Assembly: GCA_014529385.2 (NCBI GenBank)
Contig: CM043958.1
Coordinates: 78,354,669 to 78,418,668, forward strand
From: Adiantum capillus-veneris
Taxonomy: Eukaryota > Streptophyta > Polypodiopsida > Polypodiales > Pteridaceae
Direction of reading: 5' to 3'
DNA length: 64,000 bases
The first letter of the stretch is position 1. Each line of letters opens with the position of its first letter. Shown here piece by piece: positions 1 to 9,622 of this stretch. Under the pieces are notes generated by a model. It had not been told where the DNA came from. It made no database searches and saw only the letters and a list, made by a program, of their open reading frames with translations. The position numbers and the translations under genes were made by a program.

Positions 1-960
1 GGCTTCCGTTGGCACCGTTGGCTACGCACAAAAGATGTAGAAGGTAGCAATGCATTGCTTAAGAATATCACCATTCCTAAGTTTTACGGGGAAGAGCGTG
101 ATCGCGACAAGGATGTAGTCAATACGTTCTTACACAAATGGAATGATTGAGACACACCCTAGATATAAAGACGGCTGTGGAAACAAGTCTATCTCTTAAA
201 GTCAAGGCCTATAAGTGGTGGATGACATTTCCAATAGATGCTCGTCCTCCATCTTGGGTTGCGTTTCAAGCTCCTTTCTCCAAAGAGTTTTTGGACTCCA
301 ATGAAGAAGATAATAATTGGTTAGCATGGGATGCATGCTGCATGTCTGGCCTCTCTCTCACACAGTACCTTTTGAAGTATCGGGAAATCATATTAAAACT
401 AGAAGGTGTCGATGAATTCCAAAAGATACGTGGTTTCAATAGGGGTATTGACAAAGACTATCGTCTACATGTCAAGACCCAGCATTCAAAAACTTTGGAA
501 GAAGCCATCAGTCATGCCCAAAGATATGATGATGACCAAGAGAGGAAAGGAAATGTTCCCTACTCTAAGAATAATTTTGCTAAGAGCAATGTGGCTAAGA
601 GCCAATAGCGACGTAGATCTCCCACACGTTCCAAGAGGAATAGGAGACAATCTACCTCTCCACACCCACAAGAGGCTAAGAAGCCTAAGCAATCACGAGA
701 TACTCCACGTGGATCTCTTAGCACTGCTGATTTTGAGAGTGCAAAGAAACATAGTTTGTGTTTTAGATGTCTTTCGGACCAGCATAAAAAGAAAGATTGT
801 TCTGTTTTGCAAGGAAAAGAAAAGGCCATGCACATGGTGCAATGCCTCACATTAGATTTATCTCCTAAATATTGTGATGTAGAGGTTCTTCATATGGAAT
901 AAAAGCACAAGTGTTGTGTGCTTGCTTCAATGTAGCAACCCACCTTTGGTCCCCATGATT
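1..960 (+). pseudogene. G1 gag (Ty3 chromovirus), decayed, 5' end outside window
   Basis: This is the capsid-like gag region of the outermost Ty3/gypsy element. Reading through stops gives a typical gag core: a PKFYGE-type N-terminal motif near position 90, KWWM near 215, and an L-x-Q-Y-L-x-KYR motif near 365. After it comes a basic linker (about 540-720) and a knuckle-like Cys/His remnant near 760-800. An open stretch runs 147-608. The frame breaks at the TGA near 148, at 606, and in the linker, so no product is expected. The 5' LTR and primer site lie before position 1. Family assignment rests on the gag pattern and on the protease and pol in the same orientation. Confidence 0.75.
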
Positions 961-1249
961 TGATTCGCATGCATGGCACTATTAACGGACAACGTGTTTG
1001 TATTTTAGTGGGTGATGGTGGAACTCATAACTTCCTAAACTATAAGCTAGTCAAGAAATTGAAGCTGACATAGACTCCCTTCTCTCACAAGTATGTGATC
1101 GAACAGATGTCTCGCAATGATAAAGAAGTATGGGACACGGAAGTTCAAGGGGTTGACCTTATTGTTCAAGATCATACGATGACCCTTGACTTTAAAGTTA
1201 TGAACATGGACCATGCTGATGTAGTTTTAGGACGGGAGTGGCTGCATCA
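961..1249 (+). pseudogene. G1 aspartic protease, interrupted at its end by G2
   Basis: This is the retropepsin-like domain of G1. The active-site motif near 1010-1030 reads GDGGTHNF instead of the usual DSGSTHNF, and the flap-end motif VVLGREWL lies at about 1220-1246. A stop follows KLT near 1070. The coding sequence breaks exactly at 1249, where the LTR end of G2 begins. It continues at 23672 with the usual post-protease residues, so the two pieces were one gene before G2 inserted. The damaged active site and the stop mean it is dead. Confidence 0.8.
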
Positions 1250-1602
1250 TGTAATATATAATGCTCTATAAAGCTTGTAAATAGCAGAAAATAACTTAAC
1301 ATACTGAGCATTTCATTAAGAGCAAGTTCCTAATGAGCATAAGAGAGTGCTTAGTTGGAGATAGCAACATTAGCATAACACCTAATTAGTTTGGGATAAC
1401 AATACTTGAAAGAGGGAGAGAACTAGAACAATTGAAAACTATTGAGGATCGGATTTACATGGACCGGTCCCCCCTCCATTAGGCATTTGTATTATAGCTT
1501 CTCCCATTAAGAGAGACTTTGTACAATACAATTCTTTGTGTTCCTTGGTAGAAACTCGTTGGTGCTATGAAGATGGAAGCTTCATGCACCAAACTTACAC
1601 GT
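1250..1602 (-). repeat. Distal end of the G2 3' LTR, cut off by G3
   Basis: This stretch matches 22023-22375, the end of the G2 5' LTR, nearly base for base (for example the run from tctataaagcttg to caccaaacttacac). It starts at the LTR boundary TG and stops at the G3 insertion point. The rest of the same LTR resumes at 11633. Confidence 0.88.
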
Positions 1603-3608
1603 TGTCGAGAAATTTGCGGTCTTGCCAAGAAAGCACCGAGCTTATGGCTGTGAGAGTTTGTGAGAGAACTCAACAAAAACTATATGAAGGAGTTAAACCA
1701 TAGATGCCATGAAGACTAGGGTTTGGAAAGAAGTGCAATCAAAGAAGACTCACTCTTTCTCTCTTGCACTCACACACACAAAGAAAGAACACAAAAGAGA
1801 ATGTCAAAACAATACGAAGATGAAAACATCAAGGCTATGGTCATATCATATCATGGGTAATATGAAAGGGTTAATGGATGAGTTAATGGCATTCAATCTT
1901 GGCTGACCAAATAGGCTACGAATTGTTCTTTGGAATTGTAGTTTTGTGCTTACCATAATATATATATTTTGTTTAGTGATTGGGATTAATTGTGTGTACA
2001 AATACTCTTGGTTCATAGCAAGATAACTATGCTTACATCAAAAGAAAAATTATAGTCTATGAGAGGTAGTATGATGGGATCCGGTGATAGAAGTATTTCA
2101 TTGAGCCTTTCAGGGCCGAAGAGAAACACTATACGTTGTTGAAAGTGTATTTTACAGCTAATCCATACGTTAATTATAATAGATCGTACAGAGTGAAAGC
2201 GATAGAAATGATCATCATGTGAGTTATTCATCTAGGATAGTATGTGAGAAATGTAGATATGAGAGAAGTGAAGAGATGAGAAGTTTCCCTCCCAAGCCCT
2301 ATTCTTGCCCGTAGGCAATAAGGATACTGCGGGGAGAGATGTACCTGTAGCAAAGAGAACCTAAAGAGGATGAATTACTAAGAATGAGAGAGATAGGTTT
2401 GGTTAAGGAGATGAGATTAGATACATATATATATGTTGGATTAGAGATGAAAATGAAAACAACAAGAAATCAAGAAAACATCAATGTAGAACACATCTTA
2501 CTTGAAACCCTTCGACACCATTATTGATGGGAGAGAGAAGAAGAGGGGAGAATTCAACGTTGATTGATATGCCAAGTGCAAGACCTTATTTGATTAAAGT
2601 TGATCTTCTAAGGTTAGCTTGTTGCAAGAATGGCTAGTCTCCCTCTAGGAGAAAGTGTAGGCTTGGGCTTATGTTAATGGCTAAGTACAATTAGGCATTA
2701 CTACTGACTCCCTCGAGAATTCCTCTCATCAATGGCTTGAATGCTTGAGTTCCTTTTCAAGGAAGAAGAGGTCCCCTTTTATAGGTGAAGGGAGCCCCCA
2801 AAGGTTTACACAAGAAGAGAGGAGCCAGTGTGAACAGAAATTGGAAAAGTTGGAAATGAGCTGCCCCTGCATGATGTGGGCATACCGGGGTCCAGTATTT
2901 TGATCATATCTCCTCAACTGTGGCTCCAAATAAAAAAGTAAAAATATGGGCAAAAACTTCAGCTCATTAGCTACGATTTTCATTTTAAAATCGTTTTCCA
3001 ATTCGGATTGGAACCTTGTGTAAAAAATTCATCAAAATAGGGTCCATTTATGGCAGCAAAAGTCTTCATGTGGTCTCCTTAGCCTAGACTTTTATTTAAT
3101 TCCAAAGGACACCTCATGCCATATGAAAGCATGACATTGCTCCTTGACAAAGTTTTGTAATCATGCTTGCAATAATGCATTAAAATAAGTGTATCTTTGA
3201 AATCATGCCACATAGTGTCCCACTAGGATTTGATTCTCTCCTAGTAGCTATTTAAAAAGAAATATAACAAAAGTATAAAAAATACATAGAATATATATAT
3301 ATTGGAGTTTACCTTAGATATAGGATCTAGCTAGGGTGTGAGATGATAATGAAATAGTAGAAATAAAGAATCAATGCTTTTTGCCCCAAGTTAAAGAGGT
3401 GGAGCTATTGATGCTTTTCCCATAGTATTTTCTGATGGTAAAGTAAGGATATGTTACCCTTGAGAAAAATAATAGGATGAGATAGAAGGCTTATTATTAT
3501 ACTTAAATATGCATATGTACACTATAGGAAATATAATTATGTATCTAAAAAAATACAAGATAGATCTTGGAGCATGCATTCCCACTATGTACGTGTCACA
3601 GCATGACA
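1603..3608 (-). repeat. G3 3' LTR
   Basis: Left-hand LTR of G3, equal in length to the copy at 9623-11628 and closely matching a third copy at 50639-52654. Open stretches at 1709-1906, 2013-2231 and 2729-3001 recur in all copies but show no domain, so I do not count them as genes. A short AT run lies near 3293-3302. Confidence 0.92.
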
Positions 3609-3621
3609 TCCACCCCCTCTA
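3609..3621 (-). other. G3 polypurine tract
   Basis: On the - strand the purine run AGAGGGGGTGGA sits directly before the 3' LTR, the expected place for plus-strand priming. Confidence 0.8.
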
Positions 3622-3666
3622 AACCTGCACATCCTCCGGTATGTGCCACATTGTCTCTTTGTAAGA

Positions 3667-4857
3667 TTAGACCTCTTGTACATCTTCCTTGTCTTCTTCT
3701 TCACTGGATGATTCCAGAGCTTCATGTTCACTTTGATCTTCACCTATGTTTTTCTCTTCTTTCTCATCCATATCTTCTAGATCATTGTCTCCTCTTCTCT
3801 TAAACATTTTAATCCTTTTTCCTGCAATGGGAATCTTTACTTCTGTACCATCTAGTTCAGACAAGCTGTAAGTAGCATTTTCATGCACATGCTTTACAAC
3901 ATACGGTCCAAACCATCTTTTTGAGAACTTACGCATGACTGTGTGCTGGTTATCAAGGCTACTATCATACACTAAAACCCAGTCACCTTTGTCAATTGCT
4001 TTCCTCCTGAGTCGATGTCGCTTATCAAAATAGTCCTTGTTTTTCAACCTTGCATTTTTGAGTCGTTCTTTTGCACCTTCAATGTCTCCAGGTCTTCTCT
4101 CTAGCTGCCTTATACGCAGTGCAAGGAGATCTTCCCTACTAAGTCCCTCTTGCCAAGGTAGTACATTCCATGTGGGAATTGTATCCTCAATCGACATCAT
4201 TGGATTTTGACCATGCATTAGCTCCGCAGGCATGTAGCCAGTTACTGAGCTATGTGTTGTACGATCAGCCCATAAAGCATATGGTAACAATTTTGGCCAC
4301 TCACCAACTCTTCCTTCGCAAGCCTTGGCCAAAGCTTTGATGATAGGAGGATGCCCTCTTTCACTCTTTCCATTGCCTTCAGGGTTGTAAGCTGTAGTAA
4401 GAGAAAGCTTGATCCCTAATCTAGAAAAGAACTCCCTTGCTTCTTCGGCATCTAGTTCACCTCGATCTGCAGTGATTTTTCCCACACAACCATAACGGCA
4501 AATCACCTCATCAAGAAGGAATTTGCACACAGCTTCTGTGGTCTTAGCTCTTAATGCTCTTCCTTCAACCTGGTTAGTTAGGTCCTCTCGTGCAAGAACC
4601 AAGTATCTCATCTGCCAGAGTCCTAAAGGCATCGTGACTAGATCCACAACCCATTTATAGTGCATGGCTAGTGGATATGTAGGGTGCAATCCATCACGAT
4701 GTCGAACATTTGAATACATTTGACAAGTTATAGATGACTCTACAAACTGAGATACATCTTTATACATACCCTTCCACCAGTATTTTTCTTTCAACTTGGA
4801 GAAGGTTGCCCACACACCCCTGTGTCCAGCCCATAGACTCTCATGAAACTCTTGCAT
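3667..4857 (-). CDS. G3 integrase
   Basis: This is the DDE integrase of G3, 396 codons. The N-terminal HHCC finger is partly kept (HESLWAGH near residues 4-11), with one finger Cys replaced so that only ITC is seen near residue 44. Catalytic residues are visible: D in VVDLV (about residue 71), D in ITADRG (about 129), E in NGKSERGHPP (about 166). A C-terminal KGDWVLV...KFSKRWFGPYVV module follows, and then an acidic tail with no chromodomain. The frame is shared with the upstream RT; only the TAA at 4867-4869 separates them, so this was one polyprotein. The VVAREDL, NGKSERGHPP and ALWADRTTH signatures resemble a Ty3 group I associate with fungi and some non-seed plants; this is from memory. 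Confidence 0.85.
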   Translation of the reverse strand: MQEFHESLWAGHRGVWATFSKLKEKYWWKGMYKDVSQFVESSITCQMYSNVRHRDGLHPTYPLAMHYKWVVDLVTMPLGLWQMRYLVLAREDLTNQVEGRALRAKTTEAVCKFLLDEVICRYGCVGKITADRGELDAEEAREFFSRLGIKLSLTTAYNPEGNGKSERGHPPIIKALAKACEGRVGEWPKLLPYALWADRTTHSSVTGYMPAELMHGQNPMMSIEDTIPTWNVLPWQEGLSREDLLALRIRQLERRPGDIEGAKERLKNARLKNKDYFDKRHRLRRKAIDKGDWVLVYDSSLDNQHTVMRKFSKRWFGPYVVKHVHENATYSLSELDGTEVKIPIAGKRIKMFKRRGDNDLEDMDEKEEKNIGEDQSEHEALESSSEEEDKEDVQEV

Positions 4858-4866
4858 GAGCTTTAC

Positions 4867-7192
4867 TTAAGTCTCTTTTTTACATATAACCCGTTGTGGT
4901 GTAGCACCCTTTTGTTTAGGATGCTTCCACAAGTAACCATCCCTTAAAAAGTACCCATATGCTTTCCTGCGTATCCTCTTGAATTCTTGTTCAGACCAAT
5001 CATCCTGTTTTGTTAGAGTACTCAAGTACCTTCCAATAGAAATCCAATCACCTTCATAAAGATCTTTCAAGAAAAATCCAAGTGAATTAGTCATGCAGAC
5101 ATTGTTACCTTTGACATGAGAGATAGAATAGAATTTTGTGCCTACATCTTCTCCCTCATCAATCATTTGTGACTCATCTTCATACCTTGCCCTTGATAGC
5201 ATATCTGCCATTGTATTGTCTTTACCTGCAATGTGCTTAAACTCGGGATTTAAGGACTTAATGTATGCAATCCACCGCAACATAGCAATGTCTGGTGTTG
5301 AGCAGCTTGTAATCATCCCAAGAAGTTGTAGACAATCTGTTTCTACAACCACACATGCACCAATTAGGTACTCTTTCCCACTTTTCAAGGCTGTAACCAT
5401 ACCCCATAACTCTCTCTTTATCTGTGGATAGTTTCTTTGGCGAGCACTTAGTACCTTTGCTCCAAATCTTACCACATACCTGTGTCCTTCTTTGTCATCT
5501 TGCCCTATTGCCCATCCAATCCCTGTAGGACTGGTATCTACTGTCACAATCACTGGCCTTTGACACTCATAGTCTACCTTTCTCAAAGTCGTTGCTGACT
5601 GGAGTAACTCCTTTACCTTTTTCATGGATTTTACATGTACTTCTGTCCATTTAAACTTTTGATTCTTTCTAAGCAGCTGATAAAGAGGATCAGCTACATG
5701 TGCATAATGTGGGATCCAAATAACATAGAAGACACATGCTCCCAGAAATCTTCTAACCTCAGTGATGCTAGTGCATGTTTCTTTCATTATTTGGATGGCA
5801 TCTACCTTTGATGGACAAGGTTTCCTACCATATGGCCCGCACATGTGCCCCACAATGAGCACTTCTTTGGCACCAAACATAGACTTTTTCCCTGACAATG
5901 TAAGATTCACTTCTTCCAACCTAGACAAAATTTTATCACAATCATTTATGTGATTTACCACAAACCTGCGACATCCCTTGAGATCCAAAGCTTCATCTTT
6001 GTCACTTTCTTCACATCCTTTGATAGGCAAATCATCAATGAAAGGCATTGTGATTTGAGAAATAAAGTCACGTAAGACCTTATTCATCCCATTCATCATA
6101 TGTGCAACCGAGTTGGTTGCTCCCTGTGGCAAGGTACACATCCTTACCAAACCCAAAGGTGTCCTCATGGTTGTCAAGTCTCTGCTTTCGATTGCAAGCT
6201 GAAATTGATCATACCCTGAGTAGAGATCCCCCATTGAGTAGATTGCCCTCCCTGCAAACGCCTCTGCAAATTCATCCAAAATTGGACCTGTTCCTACATT
6301 TCTAATTGTCACCTTGTTCACTGGTTGCATATCTTGGATAAAGCGTAGAGAACCATTCTTCTTTGGAACTGTGAACCACCTGTTTGAGTATGGAGCACAA
6401 GAAGGCTCCAAGATTCCCATTTTGATTTTCTCATTCAGTAGCTCTACTAACGTTGGCAAATGAGCATTTGGAACCGGAATGGGCCACAGATTCCAAGGCA
6501 CATGAGGTATTGTGAAAATTACCATAGGAGCTACAATATAAGGATCAACACATCCCATCTCATGTGGCTCAAATGCAAAAGCCTTACCATGCTTTGAAAG
6601 CATTTCGTTGAAGCACTTTGTCTCCTCCTGTGTTAGAAACTCCTCGCAACCAATCTGCAACTCTTGAAAGGACTCCTTTGTGAAGGTATGCCCGATCTTT
6701 TTAGGATTCCGCAAACTTGGTTGTAAAGAAGCATGTTCAATCTTTTCCCTGTTGTTGGGTGGTAAGGGTGAAGCTACTGGTTTCACCTTCTTTGCTACAC
6801 TCTTGTATTTAGTTTCAACATGGACTTCTGGGCCAACTGTTTGGCTTTCTTTAAAGGCTTCTATTACTTGATACATTTCCATAGAGCAAACTTCCACAAC
6901 TTCATTTTCAAGATGCAAACTAGACCTCATTATAGCATCAAGCTCTCCCATAGTATCTACAAAAGAAACTTGTTCACACAAACCCAAAACATTTTCAGTA
7001 GGCTTTAGCAACCCACTCTTTTTCATGCCTATTTGTACATTATGCACATATTGCCTCTCATATCTCTTCAAATCTTCAAGTTTTGTAAAACATACTGATC
7101 CATTCCTTGTTACCAAGGAGCTCATCGAGAAAGTTTCACCTATTTTTGGATCAAGCGAGACCCTTTTTCTTTCTGTACCACTGCAATCCCGC
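4867..7192 (-). CDS. G3 reverse transcriptase and RNase H
   Basis: Open from about 7192 to the TAA at 4867; the first ATG is at 7125, but the frame is open upstream and continues from the protease after a frameshift. The RT includes FIQDMQPVNK, SMGDLYSGYDQFQ, LPQGATNS and the catalytic box FIDDL (usual form Y/F-V/I-DD) in the middle third. RNase H follows with VTVDTSPTGIGWAIG, the RNYPQIKREL helix and DNTMADMLSR. All the main catalytic acids I can see are present. It would copy the element RNA in cytoplasmic particles. The only obvious damage is the upstream frameshift and the terminal stop before integrase. Confidence 0.88.
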
Positions 7193-7193
7193 T

Positions 7194-8321
7194 TTACAAT
7201 GGTACTTGGCCAAAACCCATCATTTCTCTATGATCATGAAACTCTTTGCTTACCTTTGGTAGAGGATGTTCTCTGAGGTTGTCACGATTTCTTTCATGGT
7301 TTACACAGACTGTGAGAAATTGGACAGCTCGTTTACCATCTTTGCTACGTATTCTAGCATATGCTGAACCATCGTCCATTACCTTTGTTTCCATTCGAAC
7401 TCCCACAATGTAGGGTTGTCCAAGGATGAGATGATATGAAGATGTATCCTGTACAAAGAAGTTTTGGTCAATCTTTACATCACCTATTGTTACCTTCACA
7501 CCTGGACATGCTGCATATAATTCACCGGATGAATTGTTTGCCACTTTTACCATCCAGCCATGATCTGTGTCCATCGGCCATTTGCACTTGTTGTAGAGAC
7601 TCTTTGACATTATGTTTATTTCTGAACCATGGTCAATCAAGGCAACAAATGGCTCTTCAAGATCACCTACCTTGACCAAAGTTTCTGTAGTAGCCCTTGC
7701 CCAATGACTTCGTGAATAGTAACTCCTAGGAATATCTTCAACTTCTTCATCATCATTTGAGAAATACACTTGCTTCACTCTCCCACTAGATTGGTAGCAT
7801 CCTACCACAGCTCCATCATTCTCCTTATTTTGCAGTTGCATCCCTTGTGTCTTTGAGGTTTCCCCTTCAACCTGTGGACGAGAAACTTCAGCAAGGGTTT
7901 GCCTCTTTCTCTTGATGATGTCAATGATCTCCTCATGGAATTCACGCTTTGCAATGCCAAGAACTTCTCCCAGAGTAAACTCAATCTTGCTATTCAAGAT
8001 CCTTTCCTCCAAGACTTTCTTTAAATTTGTAGCAACCTCAATATCAGATTGTAGTTTATAAGTTGGGCCTTTTGTCTTACCTTTCGTTGGCTCTTTCTTC
8101 TTTCCTGTTGTAGACTCCTCCATTAGTACTTCAGGTGGAGATGCTCCTTGTGTTGAGGGTGTTTGAGAAGGCATTGAGTCGCTTCTTCCCCCACTTCTAG
8201 AAGCTCTTTTTGATGGTCCTTCATCATCATTCTCACGTCTGCGCTTCTCTTCTACAATTGCCTCATTTTGTTGGCATTTTGTAATGTAGGCATGCACTGA
8301 CAATGAGTCCACTGGATCATT
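7194..8321 (-). CDS. G3 aspartic protease with N-terminal linker
   Basis: A 372-codon open stretch (ATG at 8312, TAA at 7194). The N-terminal 130 residues are a charged linker with an RRRENDDEGPSKR-type basic patch. The protease core is in the second half: ALIDHGSEINIM carries the active site as DHGSE (usual D-S/T-G), and HLILGQPYIVG is the flap-end motif. The frame is continuous upstream through a single TAG at 8322-8324. The His in place of Ser/Thr in the D-x-G triad is unusual and may impair activity. Confidence 0.8.
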   Translation of the reverse strand, partial: NDPVDSLSVHAYITKCQQNEAIVEEKRRRENDDEGPSKRASRSGGRSDSMPSQTPSTQGASPPEVLMEESTTGKKKEPTKGKTKGPTYKLQSDIEVATNLKKVLEERILNSKIEFTLGEVLGIAKREFHEEIIDIIKRKRQTLAEVSRPQVEGETSKTQGMQLQNKENDGAVVGCYQSSGRVKQVYFSNDDEEVEDIPRSYYSRSHWARATTETLVKVGDLEEPFVALIDHGSEINIMSKSLYNKCKWPMDTDHGWMVKVANNSSGELYAACPGVKVTIGDVKIDQNFFVQDTSSYHLILGQPYIVGVRMETKVMDDGSAYARIRSKDGKRAVQFLTVCVNHERNRDNLREHPLPKVSKEFHDHREMMGFGQVPL

Positions 8322-8717
8322 CTATCCTGTTTCTAGACGTATGCAATCACCTGCTTCATGTAGAATCTCTTTTGTAAGATTTCCCTTTTTAGCTAATTGC
8401 ATGACATTTGGCCAAATTTGACCATGATGGTCACTCACCTCTTCATCACAAAAATGTTCAATTTTTACTCCATAAGTAGCTGCCTCAACTGAAGAGGTGG
8501 CATGCTTGGTTGCCATATCTTCAACTAAGGTTTGCATTCCCCCCTTCCCAAAGTTAGTTCTCAAGGGTAGACCTGTCTCTCTTAAGTGGATTTTATCATC
8601 CTTAAAAAAGACAACATCTTTTGACAAAGCATCACTAAAATCATCACAATCCCTTCTTACATGGTTTGTACTATCACACCAAATATATCTATTAACAAAC
8701 CCTTCTTTGGGCTGTTG
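8322..8717 (-). pseudogene. G3 gag-protease linker with knuckle remnant
   Basis: This is the in-frame continuation between the gag stop (TGA, 8718-8720) and the protease linker. A single partial knuckle, W-C-x5-H-x4-C, lies at about 8650-8685, followed by an acidic stretch. The ATG at 8627 opens a 101-codon stretch ending at the TAG at 8322. It belongs to the gag-pro polyprotein and is not a gene of its own. Confidence 0.7.
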
Positions 8718-9581
8718 TCATTGCCTAGGAAGTGGCCCTGATGGTTGGCCTTTTTCTTCAAGCTTTGCAAACTTCACCTTCAAGTCACGCATTCCCTTCA
8801 CAAGCTCATCTCGCATGGACTCATCAAACTTAGGAGCGATAAAAGTAGGCTTTACCATTTTGTTAGAAGTTGAGGTGGAAGGACTTGTAGTGTTTACTAC
8901 CATCTTGTCCCTTCTTCTTTGTCGTTTGGCAAGCAGTGAGACAGCACCTTCAACCTCATTCCAGTCGGTCTTTAGTCCTTGCTCAGCATCTTTATCTTCA
9001 AGAAGAAGCTCCAAATTTTCTTGAAACTCTTTACCTGCAGCTTGTAAGAAAAGATCTGTCTTCTCTGCATCTAGTGTGGCTCTTTCTGTCCTAGTGAGTT
9101 GTGCATAGCGCCGCTCAAATTCCCTAAGTAGCTCTGTTATTGATAGTCCTTGCTTTGGCTTGACTACCCATTCTAAGAATGTCCTTTTGGTCACTCTCTC
9201 CGAGTCCTCCATGAAATATTCCTCCTTTAAAGCTACTTTGAGTTCTTCCCAATTTCTCCCATGCCCATCTTTAATTGCCCTAACATGCTCCCTAATTTCT
9301 GGAGCAACAACTAGCTCAAAGCTTTGAATCATCTCACCTTCTGACACACGATGCAGCTCCATCTCCTTCACATACTCGCGTAAGTACTTGGTTACATCTT
9401 TGCCATTGAACTGATCCATTCTGTTGACGACCGCTTGTATGGCCTTCATTGTTGAAATCTCCCTTCTTTCAGTAGCATGTTGTTGTTGCATGAACATTGC
9501 AAATGCTTGAAACATTTGCATTGTTGCTGGGTCAAAATGCATACCCTGTTGCTCAACATGATCACCCATGGTTACCCACAA
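8718..9581 (-). CDS. G3 gag
   Basis: A 287-codon capsid-like ORF whose ATG lies 20 nt after the primer site, the natural start for this element. The N-terminus is Met/Gln-rich (residues 10-35). A gag core follows, with FNGKDVTKYLREYVKEMEL near 55-75, NWEELKVALKEEYF near 110-125, and FERRYAQL near 150. The C-terminal third is basic with a coiled-coil-like KGMRDLKVKFAKLEEK. It would form the particle that packages element RNA. The stop is TGA in the context CAA-TGA-CAA, and the frame remains open beyond it. Confidence 0.85.
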   Translation of the reverse strand: MWVTMGDHVEQQGMHFDPATMQMFQAFAMFMQQQHATERREISTMKAIQAVVNRMDQFNGKDVTKYLREYVKEMELHRVSEGEMIQSFELVVAPEIREHVRAIKDGHGRNWEELKVALKEEYFMEDSERVTKRTFLEWVVKPKQGLSITELLREFERRYAQLTRTERATLDAEKTDLFLQAAGKEFQENLELLLEDKDAEQGLKTDWNEVEGAVSLLAKRQRRRDKMVVNTTSPSTSTSNKMVKPTFIAPKFDESMRDELVKGMRDLKVKFAKLEEKGQPSGPLPRQ

Positions 9582-9600
9582 ACTCTCACCCTAGCAGATT

Positions 9601-9616
9601 CGCGTCGGGTTCACCA
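9601..9616 (-). other. G3 primer-binding site
   Basis: On the - strand TGGTGAACCCGACGCG lies six bases inside the 5' LTR. It begins with TGG, complementary to a tRNA CCA end. The same sequence precedes the LTR at 50639. I could not assign the tRNA from memory. Confidence 0.8.
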
Positions 9617-9622
9617 AAAATA

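Noticed and set aside
1709-3001. Small open frames inside the G3-family LTRs (also at 9729-11021 and 50759-52047)
   Set aside because: They recur because the LTR is repeated; frames change with small indels and no domain is present.
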